Below, one piece after another: positions 10,303-19,543 of a stretch of DNA of 29,013 nt (positions are counted from its first letter, which is position 1; the number at the start of each line of letters is the position of its first letter). Source of the DNA: Blepharisma japonicum (Eukaryota; Ciliophora; Heterotrichea; Heterotrichida; Blepharismidae). Both the position numbers and the translations under genes were made by a program. Under the pieces are notes generated by a model, which was not told the DNA's origin, searched no databases, and was given only the letters and a program-made list of their open reading frames with translations. The DNA lies in NCBI GenBank assembly GCA_949751835.1, contig CATKHK010000177.1, positions 1-29,013 on the forward strand, written 5' to 3'.

Positions 10303-11418
10303 ATGCTTGACAGTTTTTCTGTGTCTTGTTTAAATTATAAAGTTAAAATGGAAGTGCCAATCCCAAAAGGCAAAACAAAATTTGTCTCAAATCATATCAC
10401 ATTTATAGTAGATGATCGCTATGAGTACATCAAACAACTGAGCTCAGGCTCTTTTGATGCAATTGCCTCTGCTATCGACCACAAAACCAACACAAAAGTT
10501 GCTATCAAAAAAATTTCAAACATATTTCAAGATCTGATTGATGCAAAAAATACTTTGTGAATGCTGAAAATACTCCGTTTCTTGCATCACCAGAACATTA
10601 CTAATTTGCTTGATATCCAGCTTTCTCAATCAATATTTGGAAATAATGATATCTATATAGTTATTGACCTAATGGAAACTAATTTGCATAGAGTCCTTCA
10701 TTCTAGACAAGAACTTACTGGCGAACATATTCAATACTTTATGTATCAGTTGCTAAGAGGAGTTTGCTATATTCATTCAGCCAATATAACACATAGGAAT
10801 ATATCCCCAACTCATATTCTTCTCAACGAAAACTGCGATCTTAAAATTTCTGGGTGGGGCTTTGCGAGGAGCTGCATTGAAAATACTAATAATTTAGAAG
10901 AATATGTTGGTAACAGATGATATCGAGCACCTGAGATTCTGCTAAATTCCTTTAGAAATACAAAGTCGATAGATATATGGAGCTGCGGCTGTGTTTTCGC
11001 TGAAATTCTTGGAAGAAAACCAGTGTTTCCTGGCAAAAACTACCTTGATCAGATTAAAATAATAGTGGAAGTTTTAGGGACTCCTATTCTTGAAGATATA
11101 AGCTTCGTTACCAACTCAGCTGCTAAAAGATTTGTTAAAAGCCTTCCAAAAACTGAAAAAATAGAATGATCTGCTTTGTTTCCTATAGCAAGCACGGATG
11201 CGTTGAATTTGCTTGATAAAATGCTTGTATTTAGCCCTGAGAAAAGATGAACTGCAGAGCAGTGTTTAGCTCATCCTTATTTTCAAGATTTACACGAGTC
11301 TCAGGAAATTCTTGCAGATAAGCAATTTGATGCCAACTTTGATGATTTTGAGCTAACAAGAGACCAGCTATCTAATTTGATATATGAAGAAGTTCTCCAA
11401 TTCCATCCAGATAGATAA
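10303..11418 (+). CDS. MAPK/CDK-like protein kinase fold lacking catalytic residues (pseudokinase)
   Basis: The 371-aa product has the layout of an ERK-type MAP kinase: DRYEYIKQLSSGSF (glycine-rich strand, ~39-51), VAIKK (ATP-binding Lys, residue 69), YFMYQLLRGVCYIHSA, a catalytic-loop position, the activation segment, NRWYRAPEILLN (~204-215), IDIWSCGCVFAEIL and the C-terminal PEKRWTAEQCLAHPYF. Key residues are replaced. HRDLKPxN reads HRNISPTH (Asp166 to Asn, also Lys and Asn lost). DFG reads GWG (184-186). The MAPK activation motif TEY reads EEY (199-201), an acidic residue where the phospho-Thr would be. The glycine loop is also weakened. Four TGA codons are read as Trp, including the family-invariant Trp of RWYRAPE. 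Catalysis by the normal mechanism looks impossible; a scaffold or allosteric role is inferred. A shorter start at MEVPIPKG (residue 16) is possible. Confidence 0.88.
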
Positions 11419-11584
11419 ACTAGGCCTATTATAAATTATTATGCGATTTTGCTTAATCATAATTTCATTATCTATTTCTTCTTTGATAAATTATACTAAA
11501 TTTTGATAAAGCCACTCTATCAATTCTTATTTTCTCCATTCTCAAAGTTTAATATTTTTTCTTAAATATTTATAAATAAGTAAG
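11419..11584. other. Short intergenic spacer
   Basis: AT-rich spacer after the MAPK-like gene. Nothing recognisable. Confidence 0.4.
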
Positions 11585-11872
11585 TAGGTGATGCTTGCCA
11601 ATCTGGATTCACTTTTGATGCTACAACAAAATCTTGTCTGTGCTCAATAAGCAACTGTAAAATTTGCTCAACAACTCATTATGGAAATTGCCAAGAATGC
11701 CAGTCAGTATTTAGTTGGGATACAACATCATATTCTTGCAAATGCTTAACTAACCAACTGTGAAACATGCTCAACTTCAAGTTATGGAAAATACGAAAAA
11801 TTTAAAGCAAATGCTGATTTAAAGAGTGTGGCTTGCAATTGCCTATCTATGAGTCAGGCTAAATTTGCTTAA
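11585..11872 (+). pseudogene. Fragment of a cysteine-rich (furin-like repeat) protein
   Basis: From about 11590 the plus strand encodes CQSGFTFD, SCLCSISNCKICST, YGNCQECQSVFSWDTTS and YSCKC, i.e. regularly spaced CxxC pairs like those of ciliate surface proteins with furin-like or EGF-like repeats. Near 11755 the frame breaks; one base later the pattern goes on as TNCETCSTSSYGKYEK and ends VACNCLS...FA at TAA near 11870. There is no start codon, signal peptide or membrane anchor within the piece, so it is a relic of a larger gene. Confidence 0.6.
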
Positions 11873-12097
11873 AATTCTTAAATAAAGCTACAAAAAATTA
11901 TTATGGCTCGATTAATACTTTAGTGATATAATCGGGATAGAAACCTCATTTAACATTACTAGGTCCTATTTTCTTATATTCAATATTTTATTTAAAGCTC
12001 CAAAATTTAAATAAATTAAAAAATTGCAATATTTGGGAAATATATGAGGATATTAAATCTATTAAGACAAATTATCATCTAAAAATTTATTCATAAA
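11873..12097. other. AT-rich spacer upstream of a Kelch gene
   Basis: No coding or RNA signal seen. The region should hold the promoter for the gene starting at 12098. Confidence 0.4.
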
Positions 12098-13216
12098 ATG
12101 GAAATCAAAGTTGGAAATAAGATCAGTCTGCTTAGCTATAAACTCAATCCAATTTTAGAAACTCAAAATAATGAAGCAATAGACTCTCAAAGTTATCTCA
12201 ATCGCAATTCTAGTAATCAATTATTAACTCCTCAGCTGTTAAGAGCTAAAAAATCTTCCCTTTTGAGTGGGGCCAATAGTGATCCAGAAACTGAGTGAGA
12301 CTTCAGGAGAACTGTCTTGTCATATAAAAGTAATTTTAATTGAAATTCAGAGCTCAAAAATGCTTATAAAGAATATCTCGAAGCTTATCACCAAGCCAAG
12401 TCCCTTTATCTTACTATGAAAGTTAAAAAATGAACTGGCTTGATTATATTTGACTCAGAAAGTGAAACAGAAGATATGAAAGTTTTAAACACGCCCGAGC
12501 CATTAAGCAATGGTACATGTGTAGCACAGCTTCCTAATGCTGAGTTATTCTGTTTTGGTAATGATTTATTATCTGGGATTACAATGATAATTGATAAGAA
12601 CTTAAAAGCACGCAAGCTACCATCTGGAATGCCTTGCCACTGATCGTCAGCTATATATTTTAAGAGAAATGTATATTGCTTTGGAGGATTGTATAAGAGC
12701 TTTACTTTGGCTCTATCTTTTAGATATGATCTAGATGAAAATCGATGGGTAGAGCTACTTTCAATGCCTGAGCCTGATGATAGATGCAACAGCATAATTT
12801 TTAATGGGAATATTTGGATTTCTGGGTATATTAGTATGCACATTTGGCTGTATTCAATTGATCTCGATTCTTTCTCAAAAATCGATTGTGTCTTTGGAAA
12901 TAATGTAAGAAAGAATCTTATAGCTACAAACGGGAGAATGTATTTGATAAGTGTTTACTTTAATGTGCTGATTTATGAAAGCAAAGATGGATATGCTTGG
13001 GAACTAGTCTATGACAAATTAATAAGTCAAAAGCCTGTGCAAATAAATTGTTTGTATAATAAAGGGGGAATATATATAAGATGCTCGAACAAATATGAAG
13101 GCAACTATCATTTCAAATTTCATTTGCAGGAAAATGTGCTTTCTCAAATTTTTTGTGAGGATAGTGATTCTGAATGTGAATGAAACATTAACACTAATTT
13201 GCATCTTAGATTTTAG
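12098..13216 (+). CDS. Kelch-domain protein with a short disordered N-terminus
   Basis: A frame of 373 codons encodes 372 aa, ending in TAG at 13214-13216. TGA is read as Trp at 12296, 12431, 12641, 13181 and other sites; the TGA at 13181 is therefore not the end, and the tail NINTNLHLRF follows. Residues 1-85 are polar (Asn/Ser/Leu-rich) and lack zinc-finger or kinase motifs. Residues ~90-120 contain NAYKEYLEAYHQAKSLYL, matching the linker QAYQDYNLAYRQKTSLYI of the B-box protein. The Kelch part has FDSESETEDMKVL, LPNAELFCFG, IYFKRNVYCFGG, ENRWVELLSMPEPDDRC, IIFNGNIWISGY, YNKGGIYI and a C-terminal acidic patch EDSDSECE. It is thus a family member with a third kind of front end. Its cellular role is unknown. 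Confidence 0.85.
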
Positions 13217-13538
13217 AGAGCACCAAAAATTGTTAATAATGTCAATAAATTCTTAAAATAAATTTTTGGGCTTCAATATTCTATTGAACCTATAAGTTTA
13301 AAATTTAATAAACTTATTATATTTCTGTTTTCTAACTTTTATATGAAAATATTACTGAAATCCAAACTGCATAATTAGCACAAAGGTGCTCTAGAAGTCA
13401 ATATTTAAAGAAATAAAAGGAAAGCACAAGAGATTGAGGTAAACAAGGACTTTGACTCTAATAATGAGCAAATGCAGGTTTTATTAATATGAACCTTATT
13501 TATGAATTGTCAGCTGGCATAGTCTAGATTGGCAGGAA
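13217..13538. other. Intergenic region between convergent genes
   Basis: About 320 bases follow the Kelch gene and precede the end of the LSM14-like relic on the other strand. The plus strand has a short open, charged stretch (KRKAQEIEVNKDFDSNNEQMQ, about 13417-13479) that matches nothing known to me and may be chance. No terminator-like element is evident. Confidence 0.35.
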
Positions 13539-13965
13539 TTAAGCTTCTTTTAAATTTTCATTCATATTCCCATGCAATTCGACATACGCTTCTGGGCGGC
13601 TATTTCTCGGGGCATAGCTTTGGCTTTGGTATTCTCTTTGTGGAGGAGGGTTTGATTTTTGGACTGGTTTGGCTGGACTTTTTAATTGACTCTGATTTTA
13701 TTATGGTGGGTCATTATTGGCAGCAGTAGACTGGATGACTGTAAGATCTTTAATATCAGACCCTCTAAAAATGATAAACTCATAGACCTCAGCTGAAGGC
13801 GGATTTCTTTATTATTTCCTCTGCGCCCTTCTGTGCCAAATGACTTGACATTTGAGAGTGAAACTGTGTTTTCATTTGGGTCAATGGTGTTGAGAGTTCC
13901 TTCATATCGAATATCAGACTTAAAATTAGGCTGATTTGGCTACCAATATAAGGAACCGAACTCAT
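13539..13965 (-). pseudogene. LSM14/RAP55/Scd6-like gene with frameshifts
   Basis: The minus strand from ATG at 13965 reads MSSVPYIGSQISLIL, then after one missing base SDIRYEGTLNTIDPNENTVS and LSNVKSFGTEGRR, then after another missing base [20 protein letters not shown]. This is the LSM14 N-terminal Sm-like domain almost motif for motif (YIGSxISLIS, IRYEGxLxTID, [16 protein letters not shown]). Such proteins bind mRNA and translation factors in P-bodies. After NNDPP two TAA codons (13698-13703) interrupt. The same frame continues with a Pro/Gln/Ser-rich linker (QSQLKSPAKPVQ, PPPQREYQSQSYAP) to TAA at 13539-13541. Family members continue with an FDF motif, which I do not find, so the copy is also truncated. 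Both frame breaks are single-base losses in short homopolymers. Confidence 0.8.
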
Positions 13966-13971
13966 GATGAT

Positions 13972-14714
13972 TTAAAATGCAAGTCTTTCCATGTTTAATT
14001 GATAGAGATTACTACCCATTAAGATAGTTTCAGCTCCTGGAAGTTCGTGGATCAGTTTTACAACGTTAGGGTCCCATAGTCAAAATCGGTCAGTTCCACT
14101 GACTGTGACCTTGCTTCTTCTGCTTTGTTGGAGCTCGTTGACTTTATTGCAGATCACTATACAACAGCCTCTGCAGGATTCACTTAAAATGACCTGGTCT
14201 TCTAAAGGTTCACCATCTTGCATAGGAGTCACTTTAAATAAAGGCTTTACACCGCCGTCAAGGATTCCACAGAGATATTGAATTATTTCTTTACTATAAA
14301 CATACTGGAGTGCTCTCTGATACTTTTAAAGCCGACTGGAAAGATGTTTCAGCCTAAGTGATAAGCAGTTCTGTCAGCGTCAATTAGTCCTAAATTGAGA
14401 ATTGTCAGACTGTTGTTTATTACTATTGGATAAATGACTTCTCCTTCTCCTTCTCCTTCTTCATCTTTAGAGATTATGAATTTTGAAAGCTTGATTTTCT
14501 TGGTTGGAGCTTGGATTTGGCCGTTCTCGTCAAACGGAAGCTCTTCTGAAGCTCGTTTCTTCTCGGATTTCTGCAGGTTGCTGACTGATCTGAAAAACTC
14601 GCATAAATATTGAAGCCTTCCTTCTGCTTCTTCATAAATGATAGAAATTCCTACAAATCCACAAACTGAAATATTTATCTTACAGATTTTTAAAATATTA
14701 ATGCCATCATTCAT
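13972..14714 (-). pseudogene. FYRN-FYRC domain protein with one frameshift
   Basis: The minus strand from ATG 14714 encodes ~120 aa with a basic patch (KSEKKRASEE, PTKKIKLSK), an acidic DEEGEGEGE run, then an FYRN domain: SLTILNLGLIDADRTAYHLG, TGA as Trp, NIFPVGFKSIREHSSM. Near 14285-14290 (an A-rich run) one base is missing. The frame then resumes with IIQYLCGILDGGVKPLFKV and the FYRC part, ending in DPNVVKLIHELPGAE and LAF at TAA 13972-13974. The order and spacing (IFPVGFKS, LDGGxKPLF, NPxVxxLIxxLPGA) are those of FYRN/FYRC domains in chromatin proteins such as TBRG1 and MLL-type methyltransferases. A nuclear role is inferred. The single one-base break could be a sequence error in a working gene of ~245 aa. 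Its stop is only 6 bases before the LSM14-like ATG, in the same frame. Confidence 0.8.
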
Positions 14715-14835
14715 GATAAAATAGCTAGATGAATAAAAATTATGTTCTAAATTATAATTGTGAAGAGTATTTTATTTGGCATGAAACAATATATTCAATT
14801 ATATTAATATAATTTTATATTCAATACATATTTAT

Positions 14836-15861
14836 CTAATAATGATCTTTTCTAAGAATTAATTTGATATCAAAATTCAGCCATCGAATCAGCCGAGCTG
14901 TAAATCTATTCAAATTAATAAGTCGTTTAATATCATCAAAATGCTGAATAAACTTATTTTTAGCTAGAAGCTCTTTAGCATTGTTTGGTGTTGTCCCATC
15001 TTCATTGTTTATATACCCCAGCATTACTTCAACATCTTTTCTATCTGTATAATTATTCCTAAAATTCTTAATAATTATTTCTTTATTTTTAATTCTTGTG
15101 AATTTAAGCTCTTTTTCCAATATAAAATGATAAACATATTTTTGAATTTTGCAACTTCCATAAACTAAGTTTAAAGTGTTTGGATTCACATCAAATTTTT
15201 GGTTTAATTCATCTTTTGAGTATAATTTAAATTTCATATTATAGTATCTGCATTCTTTGCATATATGCTTTTGCAATAATGGGCATCAAAATTTAGTATC
15301 TTTCATATATTTTCCACAGTCATAGCAAATGTATTGAGAAATATAAAGAAGTCTTAAATCAATCACATTCTTGGGTGAATTGCAACCAGAAGTAAATTGT
15401 CATAATTCTTTTTCTCAAGAAAGCTGATAAAACTCCTTACATGTTGGTGCAATTTTCACCCAATTGAATGGCGAAAGAAATTTGAAAACCTCAAGCCAAG
15501 CTCTTCTGTTTTTATATGAAAAATCATTTAATCTTTTTCGAAAATGTTGTGGGGTAGTAGAACTATATTCTAAAGGAATAAAATGAGAATTTCAGTTTTT
15601 AGCTCAGTCTTTTATTTCTTTCGTGATTTCTACATGCTTGTGTTTTTCTTTTCAGCATTTAATATCTCTTAGATTTATTGCTTGATTTAAACTTGGGATA
15701 AAGCATTGCAAATGAAAAATGTTGCGTTGTTTCAATTCTCTAATTTTAATTTTTTCTGTGATTGGCTTTCGGCATCTATCGCAATTGTTTTCAAGTAGAT
15801 CACAAGTTCTAACTAGATAAGCACTTAGCTTAGTTCGATCTAAAATTAGAACTTCTTCCAT
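14836..15861 (-). CDS. F-box-like protein with two zinc-binding modules
   Basis: One minus-strand frame encodes 341 aa, using several TGA codons as Trp. Residues 27-53 form C-x2-C-x19-H-x2-C (CDRC ... FHLQC), resembling LIM or PARP-type zinc fingers. Residues ~121-165 look like an F-box (AWLEVFKFLSPFNWVKIAPT then CKEFYQLSWEKELWQF). Residues 179-204 hold a second zinc site C-x2-C-x10-C-x7-C-x2-C (CYDCGK ... WCPLL ... CKEC). It is followed by FKLYSKDELNQKF, which recalls the segment after the zinc finger of XPA. F-box proteins recruit substrates to SCF ubiquitin ligases; the XPA resemblance could mean nucleic-acid binding or just a shared fold. The assignment is by motif only. The end lies 122 bases from the FYRN/FYRC start on the same strand. 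A decayed copy of its 3' end lies at 16130-16250. Confidence 0.7.
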
Positions 15862-16129
15862 TTATATAAATTATTTGCCCAAAGGGGCTTTAATGCAAAA
15901 ATTATTTGGATTAATATTAAATAGTTATAAAAAGATATCTATTTTAGTTATGTGGAGATATCTATGAAGCTAAAATAAATATTTTTTGGGGCTAGATATC
16001 GAACAACAAAGTACAAATGAAAGAAATCTCTATAATAAAAAAATTTATAGTGCTTGTTGAAAATATAAATTTAATCTAAAGATGGCCTATTAATTAATTA
16101 AATCACTTTTTTTCATCATTAGCAATCAA
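15862..16129. other. Upstream region of the F-box-like gene
   Basis: AT-rich; expected to hold the promoter of the minus-strand gene ending at 15861. Nothing specific recognised. Confidence 0.35.
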
Positions 16130-16250
16130 AATGTAGGTTTGCTTGAATTAAAAAGTTGTTTAATATCCTTAAAATACTAAATAAACTTATTTTTAACTAG
16201 TAACTTTTCAACATCATTTTGAGTTTTCCCATCTTCACTCTAAAATTTCT
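16130..16250 (-). pseudogene. Fragment of the F-box-like gene's 3' end
   Basis: The plus-strand bases here (…TTAATATCCTTAAAATACTA, AATAAACTTATTTTTAACTA and the following TTTTCCCATCTTCA) closely follow those at about 14915-15010, which encode the stretch around ELLAKNKFIQHFDDIKRL of the neighbouring gene. Frames are broken. It is a short duplicated and decayed piece. Confidence 0.65.
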
Positions 16251-16319
16251 CTATCTTAGCTATTTTTCGATTTTATAACAATTTAATATTATAAAATTAT
16301 AAAAATTAAATATTTTAAT

Positions 16320-16800
16320 TGCTATCAATTATTAAAGTATTCCAAGAAACTGGATAGCAATTGCTCCCGAAGGAGAATAGCTCACCATTTGGAAGTTTAG
16401 CAATGCATGTGATATAATTTAAAAATCCTGCAGGCTCTAAAACTTTCAACTCTTCTCTTTCACTTTCAGTGTCATAAATAATCAAATAGTTTTCTTGTCT
16501 GATCTATCAATAAGTTAAAGAGATACTATTTGATATAGGCTTTGACATATTCTTGATATGCTTGGGTCAATGGAAAATCAGAAACAGAATTCTGATTTCC
16601 ATATAATTTACATATTCTCCTAAAATCTTGCTCTGTTTTCAGGTTATTGGTTCTGTTTAAAATCACAGATGTTTTAGCTCTTAACTCTTCCATAGTCAGA
16701 ATTTGACCTACGAGATCTTGATTGGGTTGATTTATTGCTGGCTTTATTACGCTATTGAGATATATGTCTGAATTTCATTGAAAATTAAGCAAGCTAGCTT
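16320..16800 (-). pseudogene. Fragment of a coiled-coil/Kelch gene
   Basis: Reading the minus strand, MEELRAKTSVILNRTNNL, DFRRICKLYGNQ and PLTQAYQEYVKAY match the linker of the B-box/Kelch protein (LLQELRDKRVEILNKPND, KKFRKNC, IQQAYQDYNLAY). After a frame change near 16520 it continues YLIIYDTESEREELKVLEP and ITCIAKLPNGELFSFGSN, then stops at LIIDSN near 16320. The remaining Kelch repeats and the whole front end are missing. It sits directly beside the intact gene, suggesting a truncated local duplicate. Confidence 0.8.
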
Positions 16801-16827
16801 GATTTTTAACGTCTCATGAAAATAATA

Positions 16828-17443
16828 AATTGTATTGCTCAAATGCTCAAAAGGATTATATCTTCATGAAACAACTATCAATCACTCTATAATAATTAAT
16901 AAGAAACCGATGAGTAACTCCCGAGCTTATCTAATTAACTGCATAGCGGAGAGAAGAACCCTGCTAAAAATTTCTAGATTGAAGGCTCTATCAGAGGAAA
17001 ATGCTACAGATTGGGAATCTGCAAAAAAAATCACCCAAATGTGGATTTGAGGCAAATTCTGATATTTCATTTTGAAAATACTTCTCATTCATGGATTTCT
17101 GTAATTATTTAATTAATAAAATTATGTTTATAATACAAGTGATTATTTTCGTAAATTAGCATTTCAAAATCAATGCTTATGAGACCAATGAACATTCAAA
17201 AAACCTAAAATATATCGTCAAAAATTATTGGAATTAACAAGATGATTTCAGTTGAATAATTAAGAGGGAGAGAATTGTCAATTTCAAACGGCAGATTTAT
17301 TAATAATATTCTATGGACATTTGCAGCCCTAGCTTTGGCTAAATAAGTGTATGGCTATATAAACTATATTGATCAATTGATATAATTTTTAAAATTAATA
17401 GCCAAAGAGTATTAAAAGAGAACTATGCATTAAGCCACTTATT
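16828..17443. other. Conserved 3' flank of the B-box/Kelch gene, no assigned gene
   Basis: This region is duplicated at 23003-23526. On the plus strand a frame starting with TTG at 16835 is open for 71 codons (contains INCIAERRTLLKISRLKAL); in the other copy the same frame is cut by TAA after INCIASA and shifted, so a conserved protein is unlikely. The stretch TTTGCAGCCCTAGCTTTGGC near 17310 is unchanged in both copies. No tRNA or known RNA is recognised. Confidence 0.45.
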
Positions 17444-18514
17444 TTAAACTAGCCACTCTAATATCTTTTCTTTCAAATTAAACTTGAAGTATGCAATGTC
17501 ATCACGGTAACAATAAGCAATGTTTATTGCTCCTTTGTTGTATATGAGATATATTTGATTAAAATTATCAATTATTGAATGTCCAATCCTTCTCCAGACA
17601 GAGTCATTTGAAACCTCACTTTCATAAACTGATCCACCACATTCAATTAAATATGATCTCTCTGAATTTATTAGAATTTTGTCTTTCTTAATGGCAAAAT
17701 CATAAGGAATTGTCACGAAAGTGTTGCTAACAATTGAATATCGCAAAAGATTTTTATTTTTATATCCAGAAATCAAAATATTTCCATTAAATATTATATT
17801 TGTGCAGCTGTAATCAGCTTGCGGCAGTTGCTTTAACTTAATCCATTGCTTTTTATTCAAATCAAATCTCTCTGATAAAGTTAAAGCACGTTCATTGTAT
17901 CCTCCAAAGCAATAAACACTATTATTGAAATAGATAGATGATGAAACAGAGCATGGAATTCCAGATGGCAGATGTTGAATTATATAATTCTTGTCAATTA
18001 TCAAGCAAATGCCAGAAATAGGGATGTCACTACCAAAACAAAATAAATTGCCACCAGGCAGTTGAGCTATACATGTGTATTTGTTTAATGGTTCAGGAGT
18101 CTCTAACACTCTGACTTCTCTGCTTTTTCTTTCTGTATCATAAATGAACAAATTAGTTTTGTCATTAACTTGATTAATAATATAAAGTGATGTTTTTTGA
18201 CGGTAAGCAAGGTTATAATCTTGATATGCTTGCTGAATAGCTGAGTTGTTCATTCAGGTATGGCTTTTGTAGATTAAGCAATTTTTCCTAAATTTTTTTT
18301 CTAATTGTGGGTCATTTGGTTTATTTAAAATTTCTACTCTCTTGTCTCTTAATTCTTGAAGTAGATTTTGACTGTTTATAAGCTCGCTGATTTTTTTGAG
18401 ACCTTGATTTCTCTTGATTATTTGAGAATTATTTTGATCCATCTCATTTTCCATTTTTGAGTTTATTTCTTCTTTTAAGTTTTCGAGATTTTTGCAGCTT
18501 TTTTTATTCTCATT
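16828..18514. repeat. Segmental duplication, copy 1
   Basis: Similar along nearly its whole length to about 23003-24600. It covers ~0.6 kb of DNA beyond the 3' end of the B-box/Kelch gene, the whole Kelch coding part, and the linker up to the codons for NENKKSC. At 18514 similarity stops abruptly. Compared with copy 2 it has a 99-base insertion at 17040-17138 and lacks small insertions. Confidence 0.85.
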
Positions 18515-19543
18515 GTTTAGATTAGAAATAGTATCTTTGATGTTTGCTAATTCATTACCCATTGATTCAATAATCTTTTTATGCTCATCATTATTTGAAT
18601 TGATAGCTTTATTGTACTCTTTAAGAGTATTTTCTATGTAAGAAAATCTTTTACTTAAACCTTCAAATTTGTTATTACTTGAACATGTAGCTTTATTGTA
18701 CTCTTCAAGGATATTTTCTATGCTAGAAAATCTTCTACTTAAATCTTCAAATTTGTTATTGCTTGAATTGGTAGATTTATTGTACTCTTCAAGAGCATTT
18801 TCTATATTAGAGAATCTTGTATTTAAAATATCAAATTTGTTATTGCTCAAATTTGCAGCTTTATTGTGCTCTTTAAGGGTATTTTCTATGCTAAAAATTC
18901 TTTTATTTAAAGCTTCAAATTTTTCATTGCTTGAAATGGTAGATTTATTGTACTCTTCAAAAGTATTTTCTATACTGGAGAGTCTTTCATTTAAATAAGT
19001 TTGAAATTTGTCTTCGATAAAATGCCCAATCATTTTTTCAATTTTTAAGTTGAGCCCGCAAAATAATCTTGCATTGCTGTACAATTCTTGGTTAGCTGGG
19101 ATAATTTTTTTTAATTTCTCAATAGCTTCATCAGGCTGTAAACTCAGTAACCCTATAATAGGATCTTGCTCTGATTTTGATAATTTTTGAATTTGAGAAA
19201 TCTTTGTAAAATAATTGCTTAGCTCAGCTGAATTTGAATCCAAATCTTTTAAGAGTCCTTCAATGTCGCTCTCTGATTCAATCAAGCGTTGACTAAAGGA
19301 TGCTAGTATCTTTTCCTTCAGCTTGCTATTTTTTGACTGCTCTTTTGTAAAAAATCCGAGAATCGCTTCTTTTGTCCCTTTGCATGGTTCTACAAAAATT
19401 CTCTCAAAATCATGAGCCTTATCAGGCTGGGCTAAATGCTTTCCAAAATGCTTTTCACAGGATAAAATTTTAGGAGAATCGCATGGGCATGCATACATAA
19501 CCTCACGCTTGCACCCTTTCTCGAAACATTGCATAAGCTCCAT
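17444..19543 (-). CDS. B-box-like zinc finger / coiled-coil / Kelch protein
   Basis: A 2,100-base frame encodes 699 aa with one TGA (18254-18256) as Trp. Residues 6-44 form C-x4-C-x7-C-x-C-x7-C-x2-H-x3-H-x7-H, the spacing of a B-box-type zinc finger. Residues ~60-185 are helical. Residues 187-326 are five 28-residue coiled-coil repeats (consensus RFSxIENxLEEYNKSTxSSN plus NKFExLSK). Residues ~340-425 are more coiled coil and linker, with QAYQDYNLAYRQKTSLYI at ~436-453. The rest is the Kelch domain: LPGGNLFCFGSD, IYFNNSVYCFGG, KKQWIKLKQLP, IIFNGNILISGY, GSVYESEV, KFNLKEKILEWLV. The zinc finger-coil-propeller order recalls TRIM-type scaffolds but there is no RING, so ubiquitin-ligase activity is not implied. 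Oligomerisation through the coil and target binding through the propeller are inferred. Confidence 0.88.
18566..18985 (-). repeat. Five in-frame 84-base repeats inside the B-box/Kelch gene
   Basis: The motif AGC/ATTTATTGTACTCTT recurs at 18605, 18689, 18773, 18857 and 18941, a strict 84-base period. Each unit encodes 28 residues (four heptads), so unit number can change without breaking frame or coil register. The outer units are the most divergent. Confidence 0.92.

Noticed and set aside
13181-13183. TGA as the stop of the 372-aa Kelch gene
   Set aside because: TGA is Trp throughout the window. The first TAA/TAG in frame is TAG at 13214-13216, although ending at the TGA cannot be excluded without transcript or peptide data.
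13529-13729. Plus-strand open frame rich in Gly and Phe
   Set aside because: It is antisense to the linker of the LSM14-like gene, whose family motifs on the minus strand are unmistakable.
14275-14295. Programmed frameshift at AAG AAA TAA, as known at AAA TAA in Euplotes
   Set aside because: Restoring the FYRN/FYRC frame needs a -1 shift, whereas the Euplotes sites use +1. A lost A in an A run is simpler.
14680-14700. GTAAGATAAATATTTCAG near the start of the FYRN/FYRC gene as an 18-nt intron
   Set aside because: The length does not match the 15-nt introns seen here, the frame is open through it, and no alignment supports removal.
16835-17050. A 71-codon plus-strand protein in the duplicated flank
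   Set aside because: It starts with TTG, and the duplicated copy at 23010-23230 is broken by TAA and a frameshift, so it is not conserved as protein.
18566-18985. Regular 84-base repeats as a CRISPR-like array
   Set aside because: The units are contiguous without unique spacers, lie within an open frame and encode heptads. CRISPR is not expected in a ciliate nucleus.
18669-18998. Plus-strand frame of repeated Leu/Ser-rich segments
   Set aside because: It is the antisense shadow of the 28-residue coiled-coil repeats and has no start of its own.
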